This document shows positions 26,668 through 36,309 of a stretch of DNA of 64,000 nt, in pieces (the first letter of the stretch is position 1; every line of letters begins with the position of its first letter). Position numbers and translations under genes: made by a program. The notes under the pieces were generated by a model. It saw only the letters and a list, made by a program, of their open reading frames with translations. It had not been told where the DNA came from and made no database searches. The DNA is from Streptomyces lomondensis (lineage in GTDB: Bacteria > Actinomycetota > Actinomycetes > Streptomycetales > Streptomycetaceae). Location of the stretch: the NCBI RefSeq assembly GCF_014651035.1, contig NZ_BMWC01000012.1:124001-188000 (forward strand), read 5' to 3'.

Positions 26668-27485
26668 CACCCCTCCTTCCGCGCCACCGCGAACACCCGG
26701 CGGAACGGGAACGGCGTGCCGTGCGGGCCCGCCGGGTAGGCCGCGCGCAGGGCCTCCCGGTACTCCGCGACGAAGCCCTCCCGCGCCTCGGGGTCCTCGG
26801 CGAGCGCGGTCAGCACGGGCCGCAGGCCGGTCCCCTTCACCCAGTCGAGCACCGGGTCCTCGCCCTGGAGCAGATGGACATACGTCGTCTCCCACACGTC
26901 GGCCGTGCAGCCGAGGCCCGTGAGGTGCTCCAGGTAGGCCTCGGGCGTGCGGACGGCGTCGGCGTGGCGCAGGGTGCCGGCGAGCCGGTCGCGCCAGCGC
27001 GGTGAGCCGGCCAGGTCGCGCATCAGCCGGTGGCTGGGGGCGTCGAAGTTCCCGGGCACCTGGAAGGCGAGGGTGCCGCCGGCTTTCAGCCCGGCCACCC
27101 AGTCGGCGAACCGCTCGGTGTGCCCCGGCACCCACTGGAGCGTGGCGTTGCTGACGATCAGGTCGTACGGCTCCTCCGGCGTCCACGTGCGCACATCGGC
27201 GTGGGAGAAGTCGAGGCGGCCGCCGCCCGGGGTGGGGCCCTCGTGCTCCACGTGGGCCTTGTCGAGCATCTCGGGCGAGTTGTCGTAGCCGGTGATCCGG
27301 GCGGCGGGCCAGCGGTCGGCGAGCAGCGCGGTGACGTTGCCGGGGCCGCAGCCGAGGTCGGCGATGCGGGGCGGGGTGCCGGGCAGGTCGGGGACGCGGG
27401 CCAGCAGGTCGGCGAAGGGGCGGGCGCGGTGGCCGGCGTGGCGCAGGTACTGGGCGGGGTCCCAGGTGGGGGCGGCTGCGGACAT
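26667..27485 (-). CDS. tam: Trans-aconitate 2-methyltransferase
   Basis: A 272-residue SAM-dependent methyltransferase. Motif I is RIADLGCGPGNVTALLADRWP, then GYDNSPEMLDKA, DVRTWTPEEPYDLIVSNATLQWVPG, all close to Tam, which methylates trans-aconitate and so removes an inhibitor of aconitase. The ATG at 27485 has AGGAG 4-5 bases upstream. It is divergent from a MarR-type gene with an intervening palindrome, the arrangement described for S. coelicolor tam-tamR, where the regulator responds to citrate/aconitates during oxidative stress. A deleted VOC gene follows it. Confidence 0.92.
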   Translation of the reverse strand: MSAAAPTWDPAQYLRHAGHRARPFADLLARVPDLPGTPPRIADLGCGPGNVTALLADRWPAARITGYDNSPEMLDKAHVEHEGPTPGGGRLDFSHADVRTWTPEEPYDLIVSNATLQWVPGHTERFADWVAGLKAGGTLAFQVPGNFDAPSHRLMRDLAGSPRWRDRLAGTLRHADAVRTPEAYLEHLTGLGCTADVWETTYVHLLQGEDPVLDWVKGTGLRPVLTALAEDPEAREGFVAEYREALRAAYPAGPHGTPFPFRRVFAVARKEG

Positions 27486-27554
27486 GGGTACTCCTGATGT
27501 GCTGGTGTGCTGCTGATGGCCGTACGGAACGCACACCCAGCGTCATCCCACAGA

Positions 27555-27572
27555 TATCTCGATGTCAAGATA
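27555..27572. promoter_or_regulatory. MarR-type operator between tam and tamR
   Basis: TATCTCGATGTCAAGATA is an 18-bp palindrome with one mismatched pair (TATCTyGA / TCAAGATA). It matches the style of sites bound by the HucR/MftR/TamR subgroup. A second, weaker symmetric sequence (GACGT and ACGTC arms) spans 27576-27596. Both lie in the 135-base divergent gap, so one regulator could control both genes. Confidence 0.8.
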
Positions 27573-27620
27573 ATGGACGTCAAGAGACTTCACGTCGACA
27601 CAACCACTACACTGATCACC

Positions 27621-28118
27621 ATGGAGGACGAGGTCGATCGGCTGGTCGCAGCATGGCGCCGGGAGCGCCCGGACCTCGACGTGGAACCGCTCGAGGTGCT
27701 CAGCCGTGTGAGCAGACTGGCCCGGCATCTGGACCGGGCACGCCGCCTGGCCTTCTCGGAGCACGGCCTGGAGCCGTGGGAGTTCGACGTCCTGACGGCC
27801 CTGCGCCGTGCGGGCACGCCGTACCAGCTCTCGCCGGGACAGCTCCTCACCCAGACCCTGGTGACCTCGGGCACGATGACGAACCGCATCGACCGCCTGG
27901 CCAAGAAGGGCCTGGTGGAACGCCTCCCCGACCCCAGCGACCGCCGAGGCGTCCTGGTCCGGCTGACGGACGAGGGCAGGGACCGCGCCGACCAGGCCCT
28001 GGCGGGTCTGCTGGACCAGGAGCGCGCGATCCTCGCGGAGCTCTCCCGCGCCCAGCGCAGCGAACTGGCGGCGCTGCTACGCCAGCTGACCGCCCCGTTC
28101 GACAACATCCCCGGCTAG
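27621..28118 (+). CDS. tamR: MarR-family regulator, TamR-like
   Basis: A 165-residue winged-helix regulator. The DNA-binding region is LSPGQLLTQTLVTSGTMTNRIDRLAKKGLVERLPDPSDRRGVLVRLTDEG (wing DRRG). The extra N-terminal helix (MEDEVDRLVAAWRRERPDLDVEP) is the feature of the urate/TamR-type MarR subgroup. ATG at 27621; the frame is open further upstream but runs through the operator. Divergent from tam. Known S. coelicolor TamR is released from DNA by trans-aconitate, cis-aconitate, citrate and isocitrate; assigned here by context and subgroup. Its last 42 bases overlap the convergent LuxR-type gene. Confidence 0.9.
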   Translation: MEDEVDRLVAAWRRERPDLDVEPLEVLSRVSRLARHLDRARRLAFSEHGLEPWEFDVLTALRRAGTPYQLSPGQLLTQTLVTSGTMTNRIDRLAKKGLVERLPDPSDRRGVLVRLTDEGRDRADQALAGLLDQERAILAELSRAQRSELAALLRQLTAPFDNIPG

Positions 28119-28844
28119 GTCGACCGGTCCGACACCGGCCCGCCGGGCCAGGGCGACGGCGGCGAGCGTGGAATGCACTCCCAGCTTGCCCAGCACGTTC
28201 TGCATGTGCGTCCGCACGGTGTGCGGCGACAGATAGAGGCGCTCGGCCACCGCCTTGCGCCCCAGGCCCGCCACCATGCACCGCAGCACTTCCCGCTCAC
28301 GCGGCGTGAGCGACTCCACGAGCCGCTCGCTCTCCGTGCGGTGCTTGCGGGCGGCCGTGAGCTCCCGCAGCACGCCGGTCAGCAGGGCGGGCGGCAGATG
28401 GGTCTCGTCCCGCAGCACGCCCCGGATGACGGTGAGCAGCCGGGACAGCGAGCAGTCCTTGGCGACCCACCCGGAGGCCCCGGCCTGGAGGGCGAGCGCG
28501 GCCCGCCGCGGGTCGTCCTTCTCGGCGAGCACGACGATCCGTACGTTCGGCTGCGCGGACCGCACCCCCGTGACGAGGGAGATCCCGTCGACGAGCCCGT
28601 CCTCGTTGCCCTCCTGCACGGGTACGGCCGGGCGGGCGCCCGGCACCTTGCCGCCCAGATCGGCGTCGACGAGCAGCACGTCGAAGCGCCGCCCCTCGGC
28701 GACCGCCCGCTCCAGGCTGCGCAGCGCGGCCGGGCCGCTGCCGGCCGCGGAGACCTCGACGTCCGGCTCGGCGGCCAGGGCCGCGGCGAGTGACTCGGCG
28801 AAGATGCGATGGTCGTCGACGACCAGGACTCGGATGCGAACCAC
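28077..28844 (-). CDS. NarL/LuxR-family response regulator, orphan
   Basis: A 255-residue regulator. The receiver domain has the acidic pair D10-D11 (LVVDDHRIFAESLAAAL), phosphoacceptor D60 (DVLLVDADLGG) and conserved K129 (GWVAKD). The C-terminal LuxR HTH is SLTPREREVLRCMVAGLGRKAVAERLYLSPHTVRTHMQNVLGKLGVHSTL. An insertion of about 20 residues (KVPGARPAVPVQEGNEDGLV) follows D60. No kinase gene is adjacent. GTG start at 28844. Its 3' end overlaps tamR tail-to-tail by 42 bases, which could cause transcriptional interference. Confidence 0.9.
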   Translation of the reverse strand: MVRIRVLVVDDHRIFAESLAAALAAEPDVEVSAAGSGPAALRSLERAVAEGRRFDVLLVDADLGGKVPGARPAVPVQEGNEDGLVDGISLVTGVRSAQPNVRIVVLAEKDDPRRAALALQAGASGWVAKDCSLSRLLTVIRGVLRDETHLPPALLTGVLRELTAARKHRTESERLVESLTPREREVLRCMVAGLGRKAVAERLYLSPHTVRTHMQNVLGKLGVHSTLAAVALARRAGVGPVDLAGDVVERGGQLA

Positions 28845-29160
28845 GTAACCCCCTTCCCCAGGCTCCTGAGAGCAGGGGATACCCCATCGTCGGAAGACGG
28901 CACCGCGCGGGTACGACGCCGAAGTGCCCAGAGCTGCCGCGTCTGTCCGTCCGTCCTCGCCGCAGCCTGGCCGGGTCGCCGCAGCCGCACGGCCGCCGCC
29001 ATGCAGAAACCGCTACCCCCACCCCGGGCGTCGTACCCGGCTGTCTCGCCCCCTGATCGGCACCGGCCCCCACCGGTGCTGTTCATCAGGGTACGGGCGG
29101 GGGCCCGGAGCGGAAGGTTATTTGCAGAACTGACTGTCCGACGCGTTTATGGTGTGCCGC
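28845..29160. other. 316-base intergenic region
   Basis: Divergent gap between the LuxR-type regulator (minus) and a GNAT gene (plus). It should contain both promoters. I see no gene, repeat or convincing operator in it. Confidence 0.4.
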
Positions 29161-29607
29161 ATGTTCCGTCTTGAGACAGAAGTCGACAAGGCCCGACGTG
29201 ATCTGCTCCGCACCCGCCTGCGGGAGGCGAACACAGCCGCCTCTCCGATCCTGCGCGCCCTGCGGGGAACGCCGGACGAAAGGGACGTGCCCTTGCATGT
29301 GTGGGCTGTGAACGACACGGACGACGGCCTCGCCGGCGGCCTGGTCGGTTACACCTGGGCGACCTGGCTGCACGTGACGTACCTGTGGGTGGACGAACGC
29401 CACCGGGGCCGCGGCCTGGGAGCCCGGCTGCTCTCGGAGGCCGAACACCTCGCGACCGCCCGGCGCGGCTGCCGCGCGGCCCGCCTGGAGACCTGGGACT
29501 TCCAGGCGCCTCGCTTCTACGAGAAGCAGGGGTACGAGGTGGTGTGCGCGGTGCCGGACTATCCGCCGGGGATCACGGAGTACACGCTGACGAAGAGGCT
29601 GGGCTGA
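29161..29607 (+). CDS. GNAT-family N-acetyltransferase
   Basis: A 148-residue acetyltransferase. The central LWVDERHRGRGLGARLLSEAEHLATARGC-like region carries the acetyl-CoA-binding RGRGLG loop, and the late ETWDFQAPRFYEKQGYEVV is the typical motif B with Tyr general acid. The ATG at 29161 (MFRLETEVD) is chosen; an in-frame ATG four codons earlier is equally unsupported by a ribosome binding site. It converges with galK, 39 bases away. Substrate unknown. Confidence 0.82.
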   Translation: MFRLETEVDKARRDLLRTRLREANTAASPILRALRGTPDERDVPLHVWAVNDTDDGLAGGLVGYTWATWLHVTYLWVDERHRGRGLGARLLSEAEHLATARRGCRAARLETWDFQAPRFYEKQGYEVVCAVPDYPPGITEYTLTKRLG

Positions 29608-29646
29608 GGCGCGCCCTCCCTCCCTTGGAGCGAGGGCGCCGTTTCC

Positions 29647-30810
<1,164 letters not shown>

Positions 30811-30838
30811 GCCCTGACCCCTGACCCTTCCGTCCGTA

Positions 30839-31801
30839 CTAGTTGCCGCGCCGCTGCGCGAAGTCCCACGCGTCGGCGACGATTCCCGCGAGATCCGCGC
30901 GGGACGGGTTCCAGCCCAGCTTCTCGCGGGCCGTGGCGGCCGACGCCACCAGGACCGCCGGGTCGCCGCCCCTGCGCGGGGCCACGACCTCGGGGATCGG
31001 GTGGCCCGTCACCCGGCGCACCGTCTCGATGACCTCGCGGACGGAGAAGCCGTTGCCGTTGCCGAGGTTGCAGATCAGGTGTTCGCCGGAGGCGGCGGCC
31101 TCCAGGGCCAGCAGGTGGGCTTCGGCCAGGTCCGCGACGTGGATGTAGTCGCGCACACAGGTGCCGTCCGGGGTCGGGTAGTCGTCGCCGAAGACGGAGA
31201 TCGCGTCCCGGCGGCCCTGAGCGACCTGGAGGACCAGCGGGATCAGGTGGGACTCGGGGTCGTGGCGCTCGCCGTACGCGCCGTACGCGCCGGCCACGTT
31301 GAAGTAGCGCAGCGAGACCGCGCCGAGGCCGTGGGCCGCCGCCTCGCCGGTGATCATGTGGTCGACGGCGAGCTTCGAGGCGCCGTACGGGTTGGTCGGG
31401 GAGGTGGGCGCCGACTCGACGATCGGGACCTGCTCCGGTTCGCCGTACGTGGCGGCCGTCGAGGAGAAGACGAGCTTGCGGACGCCCGCCTCGCGCATCG
31501 CGGCCAGCAGGGCCATGGTGCCGCCGACGTTGTTGTCCCAGTACTTCTCCGGCTTCACGACCGACTCGCCGACCTGCGAGAACGCGGCGAAGTGGAGCAC
31601 GCCGTCGAAGGAGGAGTCGAGCCACTTGGCCGCGTCCCGGATGTCGCCCTCGATGAAGGAGGCACCCGCCGGGACGCCCTCTCGGAAGCCCGTGGAGAGG
31701 TTGTCGAGGACGACGACCTCGTGACCGGCCTCCAGCAGGTGCTGGGCGACCACGCTGCCGACGTATCCCGCGCCACCCGTCACCAGGTACTTCCCGCTCA
31801 T
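30839..31801 (-). CDS. galE: UDP-glucose 4-epimerase
   Basis: A 320-residue NAD-dependent short-chain dehydrogenase/reductase-type epimerase interconverting UDP-galactose and UDP-glucose. The NAD-binding VTGGAGYVGSVVAQHL starts at residue 6, FSSTAATYGEP supplies the catalytic Ser/Thr, and YGASK (Y-x3-K) is the catalytic pair. The ATG overlaps the galT stop (ATGA). In S. lividans an internal promoter upstream of galE gives basal expression; I cannot confirm one here. Confidence 0.96.
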   Translation of the reverse strand: MSGKYLVTGGAGYVGSVVAQHLLEAGHEVVVLDNLSTGFREGVPAGASFIEGDIRDAAKWLDSSFDGVLHFAAFSQVGESVVKPEKYWDNNVGGTMALLAAMREAGVRKLVFSSTAATYGEPEQVPIVESAPTSPTNPYGASKLAVDHMITGEAAAHGLGAVSLRYFNVAGAYGAYGERHDPESHLIPLVLQVAQGRRDAISVFGDDYPTPDGTCVRDYIHVADLAEAHLLALEAAASGEHLICNLGNGNGFSVREVIETVRRVTGHPIPEVVAPRRGGDPAVLVASAATAREKLGWNPSRADLAGIVADAWDFAQRRGN

Positions 31802-32859
31802 GAACTCGCTACCTCTCGCAGTCGCTCGGCCGCGCGCTCCGGCGGCACGTCGTTGATGAACACGTTCATACCGGACTCGGAACCCGCGAGGAACTTGAGC
31901 TTGCCGGAAGTGCGGCGGATGGTGAAGAGCTCGAGGTGAAGCGCGAAGTCCTCCCGCACGACCCCGTCGAACTCCTCCAGCGCGCCGAACGGGGCCTGGT
32001 GCCAGGCCGCGATGTACGGCGTCGGAGGCTCGTTCTCACCGAAGATCCGGTCGAAGCGCCTCAACAGTTCCAGATAAATCTTGGGGAACTCTGTGCGCGC
32101 CTCCTCGTCCAGACCGAGCAGGTCGGGCACGCGGCGCTTCGGGTACAGGTGGACCTCGTACGGCCAGTGCGCCGCGAACGGCACGAAGGCCACCCAGTGC
32201 TCACCCTCCAGGACGACCCGCTCGTCGGCGAGTTCACGCTCCAGGACGGCGTCGAAGAGGTTCTCCCCGCCCGTCATCTCCTTGTGGGTCGCGACGGAGC
32301 GGAGCATCAGCGCGGTGCGCGGGGTGGTGAAGGGGTAGGCGTAGATCTGCCCGTGCGGGTGCTGGAGCGTCACGCCGATCTCGGCGCCCCGGTTCTCGAA
32401 GCAGAACACCTGCTCGACGGAGGGGAGATGCGACAGCTCCGACGTACGGTCCGTCCATGCCTCCAGCACCAGCCCCGCCTGCTCCTCGGTGAGGCTCGCG
32501 AAGGACGCGTTGTGGTCGGAGGTGAAGCAGACGACCTCGCAGCGGCCCGAGTCGCCGGCCAGCGACGGGAAGCGGTTCTCGAACACGACGACGTCGTACG
32601 AGGAGTCCGGGATCTCGCTCAGCCGGTCGCCCCCGGAGGGGCACAGGGGGCACTCGTCGGCCGGCGGATGGTAGGTGCGGCCCTGGCGGTGTGAGGCGAT
32701 GGCGACGGAGTCGCCGAGCAGGGGGTCGCGGCGGATCTCGGACGTGGTGACGGTGCGGTCCAGGGGGCGGCGGTCGGTCGCGCCGCGCACGCTGTCGTCA
32801 CGCAGGTCGTAGTAGATGAGCTCGCGACCGTCGGCCAGCCGGGTCGAGGTCTTCTTCAC
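31798..32859 (-). CDS. galT: Galactose-1-phosphate uridylyltransferase
   Basis: A 353-residue HIT-superfamily enzyme transferring UMP between UDP-glucose and galactose-1-phosphate. The active site HPHGQIY is present, and ECPLCPSGG near the N-terminus provides a zinc-type CxxC. The GTG at 32859 (VKKTSTRLADG) has GAGGAG 6 bases upstream; the frame is open seven codons further. It is the first gene of the operon, and overlaps galE by 4 bases. Confidence 0.95.
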   Translation of the reverse strand: MKKTSTRLADGRELIYYDLRDDSVRGATDRRPLDRTVTTSEIRRDPLLGDSVAIASHRQGRTYHPPADECPLCPSGGDRLSEIPDSSYDVVVFENRFPSLAGDSGRCEVVCFTSDHNASFASLTEEQAGLVLEAWTDRTSELSHLPSVEQVFCFENRGAEIGVTLQHPHGQIYAYPFTTPRTALMLRSVATHKEMTGGENLFDAVLERELADERVVLEGEHWVAFVPFAAHWPYEVHLYPKRRVPDLLGLDEEARTEFPKIYLELLRRFDRIFGENEPPTPYIAAWHQAPFGALEEFDGVVREDFALHLELFTIRRTSGKLKFLAGSESGMNVFINDVPPERAAERLREVASS

Positions 32860-33023
32860 GCCGGACTCCTCATCCTTCAAACATAACCGAACATATCAAA
32901 ACACCACTCCCCTCAATCGTCAACATCACAATCAAACAAAGAGCATCAACAGACGTGTTCAATTACTGAACGCAGAGGCGTAGATTCCGCGGGGTATCGG
33001 TTCGCGCAACGAAGCGAGGGCTC
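32860..33023. promoter_or_regulatory. Divergent gal operon / symporter promoter region
   Basis: 164 bases, unusually AT-rich for this genome around 32881-32945. Read on the minus strand it contains spaced hexamer-like repeats (TGTTTGAT, TGTGATGT, TGTTGA) and a direct repeat ATGTTCGG / ATGTTTGA close to galT; the S. lividans galP1 promoter is known to be galactose-inducible and repeat-rich. On the symporter side a perfect inverted repeat GTTCA-ATTAC-TGAAC lies at 32957-32971, a candidate shared operator. Confidence 0.65.
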
Positions 33024-34703
33024 ATGCATCCCCCCACAAACCTGGCAGCCGAGCTGCGACTCCCCACCAACTGGCTCGACTACACGATCCTCGGCATCTA
33101 CTTCGTCGTCGTCCTCGGCATCGGCTTCGCCGCCCGGCGCTCGGTGAAGACCAGCCTCGACTTCTTCCTCTCCGGCCGCTCCCTGCCCGCCTGGGTCACC
33201 GGTCTCGCGTTCATCGCGGCGAACCTGGGCGCGACCGAGATCCTCGGCATGGCCGCCAACAGCGCACAGTACGGCGTCTACACCACCCACTGGTACTGGA
33301 TCGGCGCCATCCCGGCGATGGTCTTCCTCGGCCTGGTGATGATGCCCTTCTACTACGGCTCCAAGGTGCGCTCCGTCCCCGAGTTCCTCCTGCTCCGCTT
33401 CGACAAGGCGGCGCACCTGCTCAGCTCGGGCCTCTTCGCCTGCGCCGCCATCCTCATCGCCGGCGTCAACCTCTACGCCCTGGCCATCGTCGTCGAGGCG
33501 CTGCTGGGCTGGCCGCAGTGGGTGGCGATCGTGGTCGCCGGCTTCTTCGTCCTGGCCTACATCACCCTCGGCGGCCTGTCCTCGGCGATCTACAACGAGG
33601 TGCTCCAGTTCTTCGTCATCCTCGCCGCGCTCATCCCCATCACCGTGCTCGGCCTGAAGTCGGTCGGCGGCTGGGACGGCCTGTCCGACTCCCTCACCGA
33701 GAGCCGCGGAGCCGACTTCATGACGTCCTGGGGCGGCACGGGCATCGGCAGCGACAACCCGCTGGGCGCGAACTGGCTGACGATCGTCCTGGGCCTCGGC
33801 TTCGTGCTGTCCTTCGGCTACTGGACGACCAACTTCGCCGAGGTGCAGCGTGCCCTGTCGGCGAAGAACCTCTCGGCGGCCCAGCGCACGCCGCTGATCG
33901 CCGCGTTCCCGAAGATCTTCATCGTGTTCCTGGTGATGATCCCAGGCCTGGTCGCCGCCGTGCTCGTCCCGAAGATCGGCACCGCGGGCTCCGACCTCCA
34001 GTACAACGACGCGATCCCCTACCTGATGGAACAGCTGCTGCCCAACGGCGTGCTGGGCATCGCCGTGACGGGTCTGCTGGCGGCGTTCATGGCGGGCATG
34101 GCGGCCAACGTGTCGTCGTTCAACACGGTGTTCACGACGGACATCTGGGCGAAGTACGTCGTGCGGGGACGCGAGGACGAGTACTACGTGCGCTTCGGCC
34201 GCCTCATCACGGCGATCGGCGTCCTGGCCTCCATCGGCACGGCGTTCCTGGCATCGTCCTTCTCCAACATCATGAGCTACCTCCAGACGCTGTTCTCCTT
34301 CTTCAACGTGCCGATGTTCGTCGTCTTCATCATCGGCATGTTCTGGAAGCGGGCGTCCATGAAGTCGGGCTTCTGGGGCCTGATCGCGGGGACGACGGCG
34401 GCGATGGTGAACTACTTCTGGATCTACAAGCAGGGCATCATCGACATCCCCTCCGACCAGGGCGCCAACTTCGTCTCGGCGATCGCGGGGTTCGTCGCGG
34501 GCGCGGTCGTCATGGTGGCCGTGTCGCTCTTCACCGCGCCCAAGCCGGTGGAGGAGCTGCAGGGACTGGTCTACGGCACGACCTCGCCCGGTATGGCGGA
34601 GCCGCCGGCGCCGGGCGACGAGGCGTGGTACCGGAAGCCGGCGCTGCTGGGCTGGGGCGCGGTCGTGCTGGCCGCGGCCTGCTACATCCCGTTCTCGTTC
34701 TGA
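33024..34703 (+). CDS. Sodium/sugar symporter (SSS family, SglT-like)
   Basis: A 559-residue integral membrane protein with about 14 hydrophobic helices. The sequence LPAWVTGLAFIAANLGATEILGMAANSAQYG and the later YWTTNFAEVQRALSAKNL are typical of the sodium/galactose-glucose branch of the SSS family (GLxxxAxxxGxxEIxG). Divergent from galT and sharing its promoter region, it is probably the galactose importer for the operon. The ATG at 33024 is preceded by GCGAGGG. A small two-helix gene follows 20 bases later. Substrate is inferred from context. Confidence 0.88.
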   Translation: MHPPTNLAAELRLPTNWLDYTILGIYFVVVLGIGFAARRSVKTSLDFFLSGRSLPAWVTGLAFIAANLGATEILGMAANSAQYGVYTTHWYWIGAIPAMVFLGLVMMPFYYGSKVRSVPEFLLLRFDKAAHLLSSGLFACAAILIAGVNLYALAIVVEALLGWPQWVAIVVAGFFVLAYITLGGLSSAIYNEVLQFFVILAALIPITVLGLKSVGGWDGLSDSLTESRGADFMTSWGGTGIGSDNPLGANWLTIVLGLGFVLSFGYWTTNFAEVQRALSAKNLSAAQRTPLIAAFPKIFIVFLVMIPGLVAAVLVPKIGTAGSDLQYNDAIPYLMEQLLPNGVLGIAVTGLLAAFMAGMAANVSSFNTVFTTDIWAKYVVRGREDEYYVRFGRLITAIGVLASIGTAFLASSFSNIMSYLQTLFSFFNVPMFVVFIIGMFWKRASMKSGFWGLIAGTTAAMVNYFWIYKQGIIDIPSDQGANFVSAIAGFVAGAVVMVAVSLFTAPKPVEELQGLVYGTTSPGMAEPPAPGDEAWYRKPALLGWGAVVLAAACYIPFSF

Positions 34704-34723
34704 CCCAGGGAGGCTGACAGAAC

Positions 34724-35029
34724 ATGTCCGAGTTCTACTCCGAGAAGGACGTACAGCGGGAAGTCACCGAGCTGCAGGGCAAGTCGGCGACGGCTGCCCG
34801 GCTGTTCGACATCCGGCGCATCATCGGCGGGCTGTTCGTGATCTACGGCGTCATCGTCACGATCGCGGGGTTGACGGCGTCCGATGCCGACATCGACAAG
34901 GCGGAGGGTGTGAACATCAACCTGTGGACCGGGTTGGGGATGCTCGCGCTCGGGTTGTTCTTCCTGGTCTGGCTGAAGCTGCGGCCGGTGGCTCCGCCGC
35001 CGCCGGGGGACGACGAGCGGGTGGAGTAG
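34724..35029 (+). CDS. Small two-helix membrane protein, downstream of symporter
   Basis: A 101-residue protein with two hydrophobic helices (about 33-50 and 67-86), a charged N-terminus (EFYSEKDVQREVTELQ) and a Pro-rich acidic tail. GGGAGG precedes the ATG. It follows the symporter by 20 bases, so probably forms an operon with it; a role as an accessory subunit is only a guess. I do not recognise a named family. Confidence 0.72.
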   Translation: MSEFYSEKDVQREVTELQGKSATAARLFDIRRIIGGLFVIYGVIVTIAGLTASDADIDKAEGVNINLWTGLGMLALGLFFLVWLKLRPVAPPPPGDDERVE

Positions 35030-35383
35030 CCCGGCGTTGACCGGTGCTCGGCGTCGGTGCCGAGGCCGGGTGGGTGCGCAGCTCGGCGCGACGAGGTGCC
35101 GCTGCGCCCACCCGTGCCGCCCCAGCGGCACGACTGCCCGCAGCTAGGGCAGCCACGACGCGCCCGCACCCGCCGGACGGCGCAAGGGGACGTGTCGGGG
35201 GGTGTCCGCCCGCAGCGGTTGGCGCGTCAACGCCAGTCAGTCGGTATGGGACCCCATCGCGCCGTTCCGAGGACGGACACCCCCCGGCGCGGCCCCGACC
35301 CCCACCCGGCGTCAGGCGCTACGCGCACCCCCACCGAAGCAGCCACAGGCCGCCGCAGGCACCCGGCACCCGGCACCCGGCGA
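35030..35383. repeat. Intergenic block of short interspersed inverted repeats
   Basis: 354 bases without a gene. A first hairpin pairs GGGTGGGTGCGCAGC (35068-35082) with GCTGCGCCCACCC (35101-35113), followed by CCGCCCCAGCGGCACGACTG, a sequence type I recall from many Streptomyces intergenic regions. A second structure has perfect 12-bp ends, GGGGGGTGTCCG (35197-35208) and CGGACACCCCCC (35274-35285), enclosing 65 bases. Both may act as terminators after the symporter operon, or the second may be a tiny mobile repeat. Confidence 0.6.
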
Positions 35384-36070
35384 TCAAGCATCCGGCTCTC
35401 GCGACACCGGCCCCGCCCGGTCCAGCAACCCCGTCCGGGCCGCCAGGGCCGCGGCCTCCAGGCGGGAGCCGACGCCCAGTTTCATCAGGACCCGTTGGAC
35501 GTGCGTGCGGGCCGTGGACGGTGCGATGCCCATGCCCGCCGCGATGAGGCGCGTGTCCTCGCCGTCCGCGACGCGGACCAGGACCTCCACCTCCCGGGGC
35601 GTGAGCATGGACAGCAACCGCTGCCCCTCGTCGTCCGGTTGGGCCGCGGGGTTCAGCAACTCGCCGAACGCCCCCTGCAGCAGCTGCGGCGCCACCGCCG
35701 CCTCCCCCGCCCGGGCCTTCATGATGGCCCGCTCGACACCCTCTATGCGCTCGTCATGCCGGACGTACCCGGACGCCCCCGCCGCGAACGCCGCCGCGAT
35801 GCCCCGCGGGCTCGGCACCGGCCCCAGCACCAGCACCGCCACCTGCGGCCGCTCCCGCTTGATCCGCACCACGGGATCGAAGATCCCCGGCTCCGCCGGC
35901 GTGGCCGTCCCCAGCAGGCACACCTCCGGCGCCCGCGTGATCACCAGCTCCGCCGCCCCCGCGGCCGGCGCCGCCGCGGCCAGCACCCGGTGACCCCGCA
36001 GCTTCAACGCCGAGGCCAGTGCCTCCGCCAGCAGTCGGTGGTCGTCGACCACCATGAGCCGCACTCCCAT
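35384..36070 (-). CDS. LuxR-family response regulator with degenerate receiver (no phospho-Asp)
   Basis: A 228-residue protein with a receiver-like domain and LuxR HTH. D9-D10 of the acidic pair are kept (MVVDDHRLLAEAL), but the phosphoacceptor at the end of strand 3 is Gly54 (EVCLLGTATP) and the usual Lys is Arg (GYVRHD). So phosphorylation-based control is unlikely. The HTH is MLTPREVEVLVRVADGEDTRLIAAGMGIAPSTARTHVQRVLMKLGVGSR. No kinase is adjacent. Such atypical receivers can bind small molecules or act constitutively. Confidence 0.88.
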   Translation of the reverse strand: MGVRLMVVDDHRLLAEALASALKLRGHRVLAAAAPAAGAAELVITRAPEVCLLGTATPAEPGIFDPVVRIKRERPQVAVLVLGPVPSPRGIAAAFAAGASGYVRHDERIEGVERAIMKARAGEAAVAPQLLQGAFGELLNPAAQPDDEGQRLLSMLTPREVEVLVRVADGEDTRLIAAGMGIAPSTARTHVQRVLMKLGVGSRLEAAALAARTGLLDRAGPVSREPDA

Positions 36071-36240
36071 CGAGCAACCCCCCAGTCACCCCGGTTCCCC
36101 CCATGGAAGCCCCCCGGCTCCCCCGCCTTCATGCCCCCGGAAGCTACACGCTTGTTCGACGTTGCGCTCCCCCTACCGGCGAGAATCGCCCCGGATCGCC
36201 GAAATTCCTCTCATTCGAGGTTGACTGGGCCATACGCGAA

Positions 36241-36270
36241 CGGCCCCGTCCCTGAACAGGGACGGGGCCG
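36241..36270 (-). terminator. Strong hairpin after the PQQ-propeller gene
   Basis: CGGCCCCGTCCCTG and CAGGGACGGGGCCG form a perfect 14-bp stem separated by AA. It lies 40 bases beyond the stop of the minus-strand gene at 36310, between it and the upstream region of the LuxR gene. Confidence 0.85.
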
Positions 36271-36309
36271 CATCAGCCACCAGTCGATCAAGAACCGGTC
36301 GGCAACCGA

